Below, piece by piece: positions 46,707 to 54,580 of a stretch of 64,000 bases of DNA. The DNA comes from Runella defluvii (GTDB lineage Bacteria > Bacteroidota > Bacteroidia > Cytophagales > Spirosomataceae). Made by a program: the position numbers and the translations under genes. Within the stretch, counting starts at the first letter, position 1; the number at the start of each line of letters is the position of its first letter. The notes below the pieces were generated by a model. The model was not told where the DNA came from. It searched no databases and worked only from the letters and a program-made list of their open reading frames with translations. Location of the stretch: positions 1 to 64,000 of the forward strand of contig NZ_JACIBY010000022.1 of NCBI RefSeq assembly GCF_014195535.1, given 5' to 3'.

Positions 46707-47545
46707 ATGCTCATGGACACTCAACATTTTATTGGCATTGACATTTCTAAAGCAACTTTAGATTGGGCGGTTTACAGTCTTGGAGGAACAATTATCTATC
46801 AAACGCAATCGGCCAATTCAGAAACTGCTATTAAAGCCACTGTAAAAATCATTGAATCTCTACCCGGTTTTGATCGTGAAAAGTCAGTGTTTTGTATGGA
46901 ACATACGGGTATTTATAATGCCCATCTGTTGGCTTACCTTCATAAGTTACATTTTCCTGTTTGGTTAGAAAACAGCCTCCAAATTAAACGAGCCGGAGGG
47001 CTGCAACGCGGGAAAACCGATGCTGTTGATGCGGTTCGTATTGCTGAATATGCTTGTCGTTTCAGAGACAAAATTCGCTTATGGCAACCTCCACGTCAGG
47101 TTATTCAGCAGTTGGCAGCGCTGAGTGGAGTTCGCCAAAGATTATTAAGTGCTCGTCAGCAATTACAACAACCCTTGCAGGAGCAACAGGGATTTCTAAC
47201 CCCTTCGTTGCAAAAACAGCTTACCAAAACCTGTCAGACATCATTGAAAGCCATCAATCTTGACATTGACAAGATTGAAAAACAGATTAAAGAGCTGATA
47301 AACAAAGACCCTGATTTAAAAGAACTTTTTGAATTAATTACCTCAGTACCCGGGGTAGGTTCAGCTACAGCCTCCGAGGTCATTGTCGCCACTAACGAAT
47401 TTACTTCCATTACCGATCCCAAAAAATTAGCTTGTCATGCAGGCGTAGCTCCTTTTGAGCATCAATCAGGGAGCAGCATCAGAGGTAAAGCAAGGGTGAA
47501 CCATCATGCGCGAAAACGGTTAAAAAGCCTTTTTCATTTAGGGGC
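46707..47545 (+). pseudogene. IS110-family transposase A, truncated
   Basis: About 280 residues. The N-terminal RuvC-like DEDD domain is present (IGIDISKATLDW, CMEHTGIYN, DAVDAVRIAEYA) and most of the C-terminal Tnp domain (SVPGVGSATASE, CHAGVAPFEHQSGSS with the likely catalytic Ser). The frame is broken after LKSLFHLGA by element B. The last 35 residues are found separately at 48775-48882. Confidence 0.8.
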
Positions 47546-48517
47546 CTTTCGATGAACGCACGAGAAAACTCGATGAATTAACTTATTACAAATGTTATTT
47601 CTGACCAGCATTTCGTTTTTCCCCTGGGCAGTTTTACGAACATAATACTCTTTCATTTCTTTGGAATGCTGTATAGCAGACGCCGCTCCATTGTGGAGTA
47701 ATGCTTTGAGTTGCTTATTAGCCTTATTGCTGGTTTTAGCTTTCCCCTTGTATTGTCCCGAGGAGTAAATAAAGGGAGCTACTCCCGCGTGACAAGCAAA
47801 TTTTTTAGGGTCATTAATGTCCTTGAATTCATTTGTAACTATCAGAATTTCAGTTGCAATGACAGGTCCAACACCTTTGACAGATTCAATCAATTCGTAT
47901 AACTCATTTAGATATGGGTCGCCTTGAATAGTGGTATCAATGTCTTTTTGAACTTGTTTGATGTCTTTTTTAAGTGCATCCATCGTACTTTGGCAAGCTT
48001 TTTTTGCTTCATTATGGTCTTTTTTAGAGATAAAACCATCAGAATCAGTCAAGGGGGATTGTAACATTTTTCGAGTTTTAACAAGACGATTACGCATGGC
48101 TGTTAAGCGGTCAAGTTTTTGAATTACATCACGTTTAGGCATCCATAATCGAACCTCATCACGATTTTTGTAAGCATAATTAGCGATTCGTTGAGCATCA
48201 ATCTTATCATTTTTGCCCCGAATCATCCCTAAACTATCTTTAATGTGGATAGGATGTTCTAACCAAATTTTCGCTTTTTTTGAATGTAAGTAGTTCAGTA
48301 AATGATTATTATATATGCCTGTATGTTCCATACAATAAAGGCTATTGGTAAAATCAGCATCAGGACATTGACTTTTTAAATGTTTTACAAACGACTTTAT
48401 TCCTGCTTTATCATTCGTTGACTGATAGTGAAACAGCAACTTCTTAGCCACTACGACGGCAAAGTCAAGCGTCGCTTTTGAGATGTCAATACCGATGAAA
48501 AATGAAAATGTTTCCAT
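47534..48517 (-). CDS. IS110-family transposase B (intact)
   Basis: About 327 residues from METFSFFIGIDISKATLDF (frame open to 48583). RuvC-like DEDD residues (IGIDISKATLDF, CMEHTGIYN, DKIDAQRIANYA) and the C-terminal domain (SVKGVGPVIATE, CHAGVAPFIYSSGQYKGKAK) are all present, ending NKLIHRVFSCVHRKAPK. It looks complete and should be a DEDD/serine recombinase-type enzyme guided by the adjacent bridge RNA. It is related to but distinct from transposase A. Confidence 0.88.
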   Translation of the reverse strand: METFSFFIGIDISKATLDFAVVVAKKLLFHYQSTNDKAGIKSFVKHLKSQCPDADFTNSLYCMEHTGIYNNHLLNYLHSKKAKIWLEHPIHIKDSLGMIRGKNDKIDAQRIANYAYKNRDEVRLWMPKRDVIQKLDRLTAMRNRLVKTRKMLQSPLTDSDGFISKKDHNEAKKACQSTMDALKKDIKQVQKDIDTTIQGDPYLNELYELIESVKGVGPVIATEILIVTNEFKDINDPKKFACHAGVAPFIYSSGQYKGKAKTSNKANKQLKALLHNGAASAIQHSKEMKEYYVRKTAQGKNEMLVRNNICNKLIHRVFSCVHRKAPK

Positions 48518-48770
48518 AATTTTGAATGAGTTTATGTTTTTACTCAAACCAGTACACTGTCGCACACTCGATACCTTGCTCATGGGTCACAAACCCGAAT
48601 TTCTATCTGAGTCCTGTGTTACAGTAACCCAGTGGGGTCTTAAATCGATCCATGAGTCATTAACTCAGCCGACGGCGGTAAGGCATCCCCACTGGAACTG
48701 GTTTACTCTCACTTTAAGAGAATTCTAAGTTATGATTTTCTTGGATTTTTTATATCACGCAAATCTAAAG
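47546..48770 (-). mobile_element. IS110-family element B, nested inside element A
   Basis: Contains the intact minus-strand transposase and its structured leader. It separates the LKSLFHLGA codons of transposase A from its C-terminal NAVRNKLIHR codons at 48775 onwards. About 25 residues of A are missing at the join, so insertion was accompanied by, or followed, a deletion. Exact ends are uncertain. Confidence 0.6.
48518..48740 (-). ncRNA. Candidate bridge RNA of IS110 element B
   Basis: The leader upstream of transposase B has nested stems: outer AAACCAGT (48546-48553) with ACTGGTTT (48697-48704), inner CCAGTGGGG (48629-48637) with CCCCACTGG (48687-48695), plus small GGGT/ACCC and TGAGT/ACTCA hairpins. 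This is the position and type of structure expected for an IS110 bridge RNA. Confidence 0.6.
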
Positions 48771-48774
48771 GCCG

Positions 48775-48882
48775 ATGCGGCTGGTCCTCAATGCGGTGCG
48801 TAATAAACTTATTCATCGGGTATGTGCAGTGGTGCATAATGGAAAAAAATATGATAAAAATTATACGCCTGTGCTTGCTTAA
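48775..48882 (+). pseudogene. C-terminal remnant of IS110 transposase A
   Basis: 35 residues, MRLVLNAVRNKLIHRV... ending YDKNYTPVLA, match the usual C-terminus of IS110 transposases and lie just after element B. They complete the truncated frame at 46707-47545 apart from ~25 lost residues. Confidence 0.7.
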
Positions 48883-48905
48883 ACCATGGAAATCCCTGCG
48901 GTATT

Positions 48906-49339
48906 ATGCTTGCTATGTCCACGCCACAAGAAGGCCAACATCATGACTTATTCCAAATTCAGACACTCTTTGATGAAATTTGTACCATTTTGAAAGCCGC
49001 TGGTATAAACTTAAAAGATTTATTTCTAAACGCAGATCCAGGTTTTGATTCCAAAGAATTTCGGGAGGCTTGTCAAAAAGAAGAAATTATTGCTAACGTC
49101 AAAGCCAATACAAGAAACTCAGCTAATCAAGAACAAGAACCTTATGAATCAGGAACTCATATTTTTGATGATGAACTTTACAAAGATAGGTCGGTTTTGA
49201 ACACGCAAATGCCTGGATTGATGGATTTAAAGCCCTTTTAGTCAGATTTGAATTCTCGGTGCGAAATTGGATGGCTTTGCATTTTATCGCATTCTCAGTC
49301 ATTTTCCTACGAAAAATTGATAAAAAACAGAAAGTTTAA
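48906..49339 (+). pseudogene. IS5-like transposase, C-terminal part with frameshift
   Basis: MLAMSTPQEGQHHDLFQI continues the N-terminal part at 46072-46477. It contains NADPGFDSKEFREAC (catalytic Asp region). Near 49190 the frame shifts: the expected EHANAWIDGFKALLVRFEF and FIAFSVIFLRKI segments are read in another frame, ending at a TAA (49337-49339) inside the right inverted repeat. Confidence 0.75.
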
Positions 49340-49406
49340 ACAGCTTCCCAATGATAGTTTTATTCGAACAAATGTTTGATAATATATTTATTTTGAATTA
49401 ATTTAA

Positions 49407-49443
49407 CAATTTGCTTAAATAAGCAAATTGTTATCTACCTTTG
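49407..49443 (+). promoter_or_regulatory. Operator and promoter of the mer-type cassette
   Basis: A palindrome with arms CAATTTGCTTA and TAAGCAAATTG (49407-49430) immediately precedes TACCTTTG (49436-49443), an exact Bacteroidota -7 box. Spacing and symmetry fit ArsR-type repression of the gene that starts at 49467. Confidence 0.65.
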
Positions 49444-49466
49444 GTGTTCATAACTAAACACATTAA

Positions 49467-49841
49467 ATGGAAAATCAAGATATAAACTGTCAAAGAATAT
49501 TTGCAAATCAAGTACAAATTCAAAATTGCAAGGAAAATTTGCAGCTTGCGGATGAGTCGTTTTCAAACCTTTCACAAGTTTTGAGTTTGGCAGGTAATGA
49601 AGTACGGTTAAAAATTCTCTTTCTACTTGACAAAGAATCTGAATTATGCCCTTGCGATCTTTCAGATATTTTAGAAATGAGTGTACCTGCTATTTCTCAA
49701 CACCTCCGAAAATTGAAAGATGCCAATGTTATTCAGTTTCGAAAAGAGGGACAAACTATCTTTTATTCATTAAAATCTAACCATTTTTCTATCGTCAAAC
49801 CCTTATTTGAACATATAAGCCAAATCGAATTATCAATATGA
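49467..49841 (+). CDS. ArsR-family metal-responsive repressor (MerR-equivalent)
   Basis: 124 residues. Winged HTH with LAGNEVRLKILFLLDKESELCPCDLSDILEMS in parts, VPAISQHLRKLKDANVI and FRKEGQTIFYSLK. CPC (about residue 72) in the alpha-3 region is a metal-sensing site as in ArsR/SmtB proteins, and an extra Cys pair is near the N-terminus. Overlaps the MerTP gene by 4 nt. In Bacteroidota, ArsR-type proteins replace MerR as regulators of mercury operons. Confidence 0.8.
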   Translation: MENQDINCQRIFANQVQIQNCKENLQLADESFSNLSQVLSLAGNEVRLKILFLLDKESELCPCDLSDILEMSVPAISQHLRKLKDANVIQFRKEGQTIFYSLKSNHFSIVKPLFEHISQIELSI

Positions 49842-50440
49842 AAAATACGCTTTTAATTCCAAACTTAGGTATTTTATCAGCATTTGCATCTTCTCTTTGC
49901 TGTATTTTACCTGTTTTTGCTTTTTTAGCAGGAACTTCTGGCATGGCTTCAAATATTTCGTGGCTTGAACCTGCCAGACCCTATTTTATCGGTTCGACAG
50001 TTCTGATTTTAGGCTTCGCATGGTATCATAAATTAAACCAAAAGAAGGAAGTTTCATGTAATTGTGAGAAAGAAAATACAGTTTCTTTTTGGCAATCAAA
50101 GGCATTTTTAAGCATCATTACAATCGTATCGGTTATTTTGCTATCATTTCCAAGCTACTCTTATCTTTTCTTTCCCAAATCACAAAATCAAAATTCGTTT
50201 GTTGCCATAGCCGAAACACAAAAAGTAGAATTTACTGTAAAAGGTATGACTTGTACAGGTTGTGAACATCATGTAAAAGCTGAAATCCAAAAATTGAAAG
50301 GTATAATCGAAGTTTTGGTTTCTTATGAAAAGGGAAATGCTATTATCAAATTTGAGAAAAGAAAAACAAATGTTGAAGAAATTGAGAAAGCAATCAATTC
50401 GACAGGTTACAAAGTTGTTAAACATAAAATTCTTACATAA
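49838..50440 (+). CDS. merTP: MerTP-type mercuric ion transporter
   Basis: 200 residues. N-terminal MerT-like part with SSLCCILPVFAFL (vicinal Cys pair in the first helix) and two further membrane helices, with a CNC pair between helices; the C-terminal ~70 residues are a heavy-metal-associated MerP domain with GMTCTGCEHHVKAE. Imports Hg(II) for reduction by MerA. MerA is not encoded in the window, so import alone would be harmful or the substrate differs. Confidence 0.8.
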   Translation: MKNTLLIPNLGILSAFASSLCCILPVFAFLAGTSGMASNISWLEPARPYFIGSTVLILGFAWYHKLNQKKEVSCNCEKENTVSFWQSKAFLSIITIVSVILLSFPSYSYLFFPKSQNQNSFVAIAETQKVEFTVKGMTCTGCEHHVKAEIQKLKGIIEVLVSYEKGNAIIKFEKRKTNVEEIEKAINSTGYKVVKHKILT

Positions 50441-50649
50441 TGGAAACTATAATTTTAGAATCAGAAATTACTTGCCCGAGTTGCGAATATAAAAAAACTG
50501 AAATAATGCCAACTGATTCTTGCCAATTTTTTTATGAATGTGAGAATTGTAAGCAAGTTTTAAAGCCAAAAAGTGGAGATTGTTGTGTTTTTTGCAGTTA
50601 TGGAACAGTTCCATGTCCACCAATTCAACACAACAAATTTTGTTGCTAA
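50440..50649 (+). CDS. GDCCVxC-domain protein
   Basis: 69 residues with the defining GDCCVFC motif near residue 45 and many other cysteines (CPSC, CENC, final CC). Such proteins accompany mer and related operons in Bacteroidota and probably bind a metal. It overlaps merTP by 1 nt. Directly after its stop the broken hipA N-terminal fragment begins. Confidence 0.8.
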   Translation: METIILESEITCPSCEYKKTEIMPTDSCQFFYECENCKQVLKPKSGDCCVFCSYGTVPCPPIQHNKFCC

Positions 50650-50901
50650 TTATAGCCTCGGGTTGAGCTTCCAATTTTGAATGGCAATGTCCAATAACCA
50701 ACCTTCGGGAATCAATCCGTCAAAAAATGGGAATATAATTTTGCTTTTATAGGATGCTTCCCTCAGCGGTAAAGTTAAGCTCACTGGCAGGAAATTATTT
50801 TTCAAATAAACTGCTTCATACGTGAATACATACTCTTCTTCTTCTTCGCTAATGATACCAGCCAAGTAGTCTTGGTAATAAACCTCTCCACTCCTATTCA
50901 T
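50650..50901 (-). pseudogene. N-terminal fragment of HipA-like kinase
   Basis: 84 residues of the HipA N-subdomain (NRSGEVYYQDYLAGIISEEE, LPVSLTLPLRE, FPFFDGLIPEGWLLDIA). The frame stops at the insert junction after KLNPRL. The C-terminal fragment is at 45496-45894. Starts within an 8-nt overlap with the upstream HTH gene. Confidence 0.8.
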
Positions 50902-51106
50902 GGCTTACCTCCTTCCTGACGGGTCCTACTTCACACCCAAATAAATCCAAGACTTGGTTTGCTTTGTCGAGTCGCAGCGTGGCTTTGCCCTGTTCGAGTT
51001 CTCGCACAAAGCGAAGTCCCACGCCTGATTTTTCGGCCAAATCTACTTGGGTTAGTTTCAGCGATTTACGTTTTTCCTTTACAAATTCGGCGATAAGGCT
51101 TTTCAT
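50894..51106 (-). CDS. HipB-like XRE regulator, orphaned
   Basis: 70 residues, HTH: FVKEKRKSLKLTQVDLAEKSG, GLRFVRELEQGK. Intact although its hipA partner is disrupted. Upstream are three operator-like repeats (51110-51203), so it can still repress itself. Confidence 0.85.
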   Translation of the reverse strand: MKSLIAEFVKEKRKSLKLTQVDLAEKSGVGLRFVRELEQGKATLRLDKANQVLDLFGCEVGPVRKEVSHE

Positions 51107-51109
51107 TTA

Positions 51110-51203
51110 TACCTGTTCGGGGTTATTTTATTTACATTTATACATTTTATACCCAATCGGGTACGAATATATAAAATACTTTCGATTTATACCCGAATGG
51201 GTA
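51110..51203. promoter_or_regulatory. Triple operator of the second hipB gene
   Basis: TACCCAATCGGGTA (51150-51163) and TACCCGAATGGGTA (51190-51203) are 5-4-5 palindromes with TACCC/GGGTA arms, spaced 40 bp centre to centre. A third degenerate copy, TACCTGTTCGGGGTTA, starts at 51110, also 40 bp away. Regular spacing suggests cooperative binding of HipB dimers. Confidence 0.7.
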
Positions 51204-51219
51204 CAAACTATTTTCATGC

Positions 51220-51510
51220 CTATTCTAAACAGGGCATGATTCCTAAGTCTCCGCCTTCTTCCCAAAAAAGTGAGCCGTAGTATTCATCCATTGCCAAGGT
51301 GAACAAGGCATCTTTTTCGGCTTCGCTCCAACGTTGCCAGTTTGGGTCTTCGTCCCATTCATCACAAAGTCTGATTTGCCACAAATGCCCTGTTGGGTCG
51401 AAAATCTGATACACATCTGCCGATTGCTGTTGTACTCGAACCAATTGAAATCCCAATGCTTCGGCTCGTCGTTTGGGTGCTTGTTCAATTGGTAATGTTG
51501 TTGTTTCCAT
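51220..51510 (-). CDS. Small hypothetical protein
   Basis: 96 residues, rich in Trp and acidic residues (DPTGHLWQIRLCDEWDEDPN, then WSEAEKDALFTLAMDEYYG). No family recognised. Just upstream is an A/T-rich region with TAGATATTAAAATAGC-like repeats; its stop lies in a CATGCC/GGCATG hairpin. It stands between hipB and the relaxase gene. Confidence 0.5.
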   Translation of the reverse strand: METTTLPIEQAPKRRAEALGFQLVRVQQQSADVYQIFDPTGHLWQIRLCDEWDEDPNWQRWSEAEKDALFTLAMDEYYGSLFWEEGGDLGIMPCLE

Positions 51511-51626
51511 TGGAAATATTTAGCTATTTTAATATCTAAATATACAGATAGTAAATTATTTTGCCAAAAAATAGGGTTTAATAGGTGATTTTTTTATCCA
51601 AATAGATTCCTCTTAAATTAATAAGA

Positions 51627-52253
51627 TTATCCAAAGCGCACTTTTAGACGTTTAGAATTAATCGTTTCCGTAACATCTTTGGTATCAGCACTTTGCTGTT
51701 CTTTCCAAGTAACTCGCTTCATTTGAGTAGTTGGCGTAAGCTCATAATGTTGCTCCATTTCCCTACAAAAACGACCCATTTCTAAAAAATTGAAGCGAGT
51801 TTTTGCGGTATTTTTTCCGTCTAAACTGATTCTGTTGGCAATGATGTGAAAATGATCATGGTCTTTATCAGCATGACGAAAAGCAACAAGTTGGTTGTTT
51901 TCCATGCCGAAACGCTGTGCAAACAACTGACAAATCTCGGCCATCGTTTCGGTATCAACTTTCTCACCTACTGGAAACGAAAAAGCCTGGTGCCAAACGG
52001 GTTTCTCAATACGACGATTCATACCCGCTGTTCGCTGCATCCGTTCTGCCATTTTTTCGAGATTTAGAAAAATCTCTTTTGCCCCTTGTTCCTGCCTTGA
52101 ATCATTGACTGTCGAAACAGGTACGTGCTGAAAATAGACCAATTCACCCCTTACTTGTGAACGGTCCAAGCTTCGATTGGGGCGAGTGGTGTAATAACAG
52201 TATTCCAGTGTTCCCAAGAAGCTCGTTCCGATAGAGGCTACTTTTCCAATCAT
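51627..52253 (-). CDS. Relaxase (MobA/VirD2-like nuclease domain)
   Basis: 208 residues consisting of just the nuclease domain. Motif III is FRHADKDHDHFHIIANR (three-His metal site) and a tyrosine cluster YCYY near residue 18 supplies the candidate nucleophile. It nicks oriT and leads the strand into the recipient. Shorter than most relaxases, with no helicase or primase extension. ATGA overlap with the MobC-like gene. Confidence 0.85.
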   Translation of the reverse strand: MIGKVASIGTSFLGTLEYCYYTTRPNRSLDRSQVRGELVYFQHVPVSTVNDSRQEQGAKEIFLNLEKMAERMQRTAGMNRRIEKPVWHQAFSFPVGEKVDTETMAEICQLFAQRFGMENNQLVAFRHADKDHDHFHIIANRISLDGKNTAKTRFNFLEMGRFCREMEQHYELTPTTQMKRVTWKEQQSADTKDVTETINSKRLKVRFG

Positions 52254-52684
52254 AAGGTTTCTTCCAGATAGTCATAAGTACGCTGAACGATATTAGATAC
52301 CTGCAAAGCAGTCTGTTTTATCTCCGTTGAAATAGTTTTTTCGTGGCTTACTTTGTGACTCATTTGCAACATCGTTCCTGATAACTTTTCAAGGTTTTTG
52401 AGTAAAGCAAGTACATCCGTCGGTAACGATTGTTGCACAGGGAAGTAGGGCTTATTTTGCATACTGCATTGCCTCAAAAAGTCAGCCCTACTCAGGTTAC
52501 TTGCTTTACTTTGTTTACTCAATAAGTCCCATTCAGCCTCCGTAAATCGTACAGTAAGTCGCCTATTCCTTACTTTCGTTTCGTCTTTTTTAGGGCGGCC
52601 ATTTACTGGAATTTTCGATTTTTTGAGTTTGGATTTTAACCCTTCGTCTGTTTCTTCTACCCTTTTTTTGTCTGCCAAAAACAT
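52250..52684 (-). CDS. MobC-like relaxosome accessory protein
   Basis: 144 residues. Basic N-terminus, RHH-like LTVRFTEAEWDLLSKQSKA, then NLSRADFLRQC and a C-terminal helical part that ends TYDYLEETL. Layout matches MobC (DUF of plasmid mobilization relaxosome proteins), which binds oriT and aids nicking. Upstream 155-bp region to the divergent parA is the expected site of oriT. Confidence 0.8.
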   Translation of the reverse strand: MFLADKKRVEETDEGLKSKLKKSKIPVNGRPKKDETKVRNRRLTVRFTEAEWDLLSKQSKASNLSRADFLRQCSMQNKPYFPVQQSLPTDVLALLKNLEKLSGTMLQMSHKVSHEKTISTEIKQTALQVSNIVQRTYDYLEETL

Positions 52685-52839
52685 AACTTGCTTATTCTGA
52701 TTTTAACCTTTAAAGTTTCCCCTTCATTCCTAAATTCTTTCCTCTTTATCGAACTAATTTCGAGTTATCTCAATTCAAAAACAATATTAAATAAACTATT
52801 TTATTTATTTTAGCAACTTTAATATAATTTACTAAATTT
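52685..52839. other. Intergenic region likely to contain oriT
   Basis: 155 bp between divergent mobC and the TraA-like parA. It includes a small inverted repeat TCGAAC-TAAT-TTCGAG near 52756 and a very A/T-rich half (52790-52835). oriT usually lies beside the mob genes; I cannot identify a nic sequence. Confidence 0.35.
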
Positions 52840-53664
52840 ATGTCGGCTCAAATCATCTGTGTACACACTTCCAAAGGTGGAACAGGAAAATCTACTATCA
52901 CGACCATTTTAGCGTCTTACTTAACTTACGAATTGAGTAAACGGGTCTTGGTGATTGATGCTGATGCTCCGCAGTTTTCTATTGACAGCCTGCGCCATCG
53001 AGAACAAACCATTTACCAAAATATCAGCCAAAAATGTCACGATTTTGATGAGGTCAAAAAAGCTCTTTTTGCCTCTCAGCTTTCAGCAGCCGACCAAGCC
53101 ATTTATGAACGGTATCGCCACAATCAACAACGCAGTATTACTGATTTTTATCCGATTTACACTGTTGAGCAATCGGAATTAGACGAATTGGACATTGAGA
53201 AAATCAGTGACTCCTACGACTTTGTTTTCTTTGATTTGGGTGGTAGGTTTGACGAAAGTATTGTTCGTACACTCCGTTTTGCCGATTTGGTTCTCGTCCC
53301 TTTTACAACGCAAAACATTGATGTGATGGCTTCGCTTGAATATTGTCTAACCTTAGCCGACCATGTGAAGCAAGGACATCTTTCGGACTCAACCCAATTT
53401 CATTGCTTTTGGAACAAATATAAGTTCACGTTTCAGAAAAAAGCCGAACTCATTGAATTGCAATTAAAAACCAAGTTTGCTGCCAAGGGCGTTTCATTTG
53501 ACTTTCTTGAAACTCGATTGAATGATGCCGACACTGGCTTTGACCGTGCCAAGATGTGGACAACCATTTCGTCTCCTATCCTATTCAAAGGCGGTCAGTA
53601 TCTCAATGGTATTGCACGGTTCACCGAGGAAGTTATTAAGCTATCTAATTATCAAAATAGTTAA
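52840..53664 (+). CDS. TraA-like ParA-family ATPase
   Basis: 274 residues. Deviant Walker A TSKGGTGKST, LVIDADAPQFS and FVFFDLGGRFDES. This is the larger ParA-type protein that begins the mobilisation/tra segment in CTnDOT-like elements (TraA position). It has a long helical C-terminal part. Followed 6 nt later by its small partner. Distinct from the ParA at 34.3 kb. Confidence 0.85.
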   Translation: MSAQIICVHTSKGGTGKSTITTILASYLTYELSKRVLVIDADAPQFSIDSLRHREQTIYQNISQKCHDFDEVKKALFASQLSAADQAIYERYRHNQQRSITDFYPIYTVEQSELDELDIEKISDSYDFVFFDLGGRFDESIVRTLRFADLVLVPFTTQNIDVMASLEYCLTLADHVKQGHLSDSTQFHCFWNKYKFTFQKKAELIELQLKTKFAAKGVSFDFLETRLNDADTGFDRAKMWTTISSPILFKGGQYLNGIARFTEEVIKLSNYQNS

Positions 53665-53670
53665 ATATCC

Positions 53671-54054
53671 ATGCCACAACTACCCGAAACCCTCAAAACA
53701 GGATTGTCCAAACAAAAGAAGGCAGAAAGCCAAACCCCTTCTGCCATCTCAGAAATGGACTTTGACGACGAGACCCTCAATCGGCGGGTATCTACTTACC
53801 AAACAAGTATAAAACCCAAGCCTCAGCAGGCAGTAAAGGTAAAATCCGAAAAGGTATTTCACATCGGTCTAAAATTAGATGAGCAATTCCGTTCGGAGTG
53901 GTTACAAATCAAATACTCGTTGGCATTGCGGAATGGTGTGGAGATTTCAATGCAGAAATATGTTGAGTTCCTTCATGCCAAAGCTGTTGAAAAAAGCGAA
54001 TCTGATGATTTTTTAGCAGAAATGGCAGATTATTTTCAAGCTAAAACCCAATGA
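53671..54054 (+). CDS. ParB/TraB-position protein
   Basis: 127 residues: flexible Gln/Ser/Lys-rich N-terminal half, then a C-terminal domain (KVFHIGLKLDEQFRSEWLQIKYSL, in part, and GVEISMQKYVEFLHAKAV) similar in layout to DUF3408/TraB proteins that follow TraA. Probable DNA-binding partner of the upstream ATPase. Confidence 0.6.
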   Translation: MPQLPETLKTGLSKQKKAESQTPSAISEMDFDDETLNRRVSTYQTSIKPKPQQAVKVKSEKVFHIGLKLDEQFRSEWLQIKYSLALRNGVEISMQKYVEFLHAKAVEKSESDDFLAEMADYFQAKTQ

Positions 54055-54533
54055 TGTTACAAATCTCGTTGAGTTTATACTTAGTCGGTGCCATATTGAT
54101 AATTGTAATCTGGGCGGCTCTGCTCTTGGGCTTTTTCAAAGTTTCAAAACGAACTAAGAAAAAAAGACCTACTCCCGAAACCTTCACATTCTTTCAGCCT
54201 AAACAAGGTGGCTCATTCAAAAATACGGATGACTTAATCATTAGTTCACGGTTAGATGACTTAGATACTAAAATAGTTTCCTATCAAAATAGCTTAATAG
54301 GTCAGAAACTAAAACCAGCGGCTCTACCTATTGAAGAACATTCCGAGTTTGCAAGTGATGATTCAGAACAGCATTTTGCGCTATTTTCTAATGAGGAGAT
54401 TCAAGCCTCGGTAAGCCAAGCTCAACAAAACTTGGAAGAAATTATAGCCAAGCGTAAAGAACGAAAAGCTGAGTTATTTGAATTTGAGCAACTATTGGAG
54501 GCCATGGAAGAGGAGAATAAAATAGTTGAGTAG
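54051..54533 (+). CDS. Single-pass membrane protein after parA/traB
   Basis: 160 residues: N-terminal membrane helix (LYLVGAILIIVIWAALLLGFF), basic stop-transfer (KRTKKKRP), then an acidic coiled-coil-like C-terminus (ELFEFEQLLEAMEEENKIVE). Position equals TraD of CTnDOT. Overlaps the previous gene by 4 nt. Confidence 0.6.
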   Translation: MMLQISLSLYLVGAILIIVIWAALLLGFFKVSKRTKKKRPTPETFTFFQPKQGGSFKNTDDLIISSRLDDLDTKIVSYQNSLIGQKLKPAALPIEEHSEFASDDSEQHFALFSNEEIQASVSQAQQNLEEIIAKRKERKAELFEFEQLLEAMEEENKIVE

Positions 54534-54580
54534 TTTTCTATTTAGATATTTTTCTATTTTATTATTCGGTTATTAGCGTT

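Larger units (their letters stand above)
46478..48900 (+). mobile_element. IS110-family element A, itself interrupted
   Basis: Boundaries deduced by restoring the IS5 transposase frame: left junction after CAAG at 46477, right junction before GTATTATG at 48901, giving GATAATCAAG|GTATTATG. No terminal inverted repeats or target duplication are seen, as expected for IS110. Its transposase is split by a second IS110 element in the opposite orientation. Confidence 0.7.
45997..49348 (+). mobile_element. IS5-like insertion sequence, interrupted by two IS110 elements
   Basis: Terminal inverted repeats share GCTGTTTAAACTT: left at 45999-46011 and right (as its complement AAGTTTAAACAGC) at 49333-49344. 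Removing the inner IS110 (about 46478-48900) rejoins the transposase as ...SDNQ-G-I-MLAMSTPQEG and leaves an element of about 930 bp. The transposase also carries a frameshift near 49190, so the element cannot move by itself. Confidence 0.75.
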
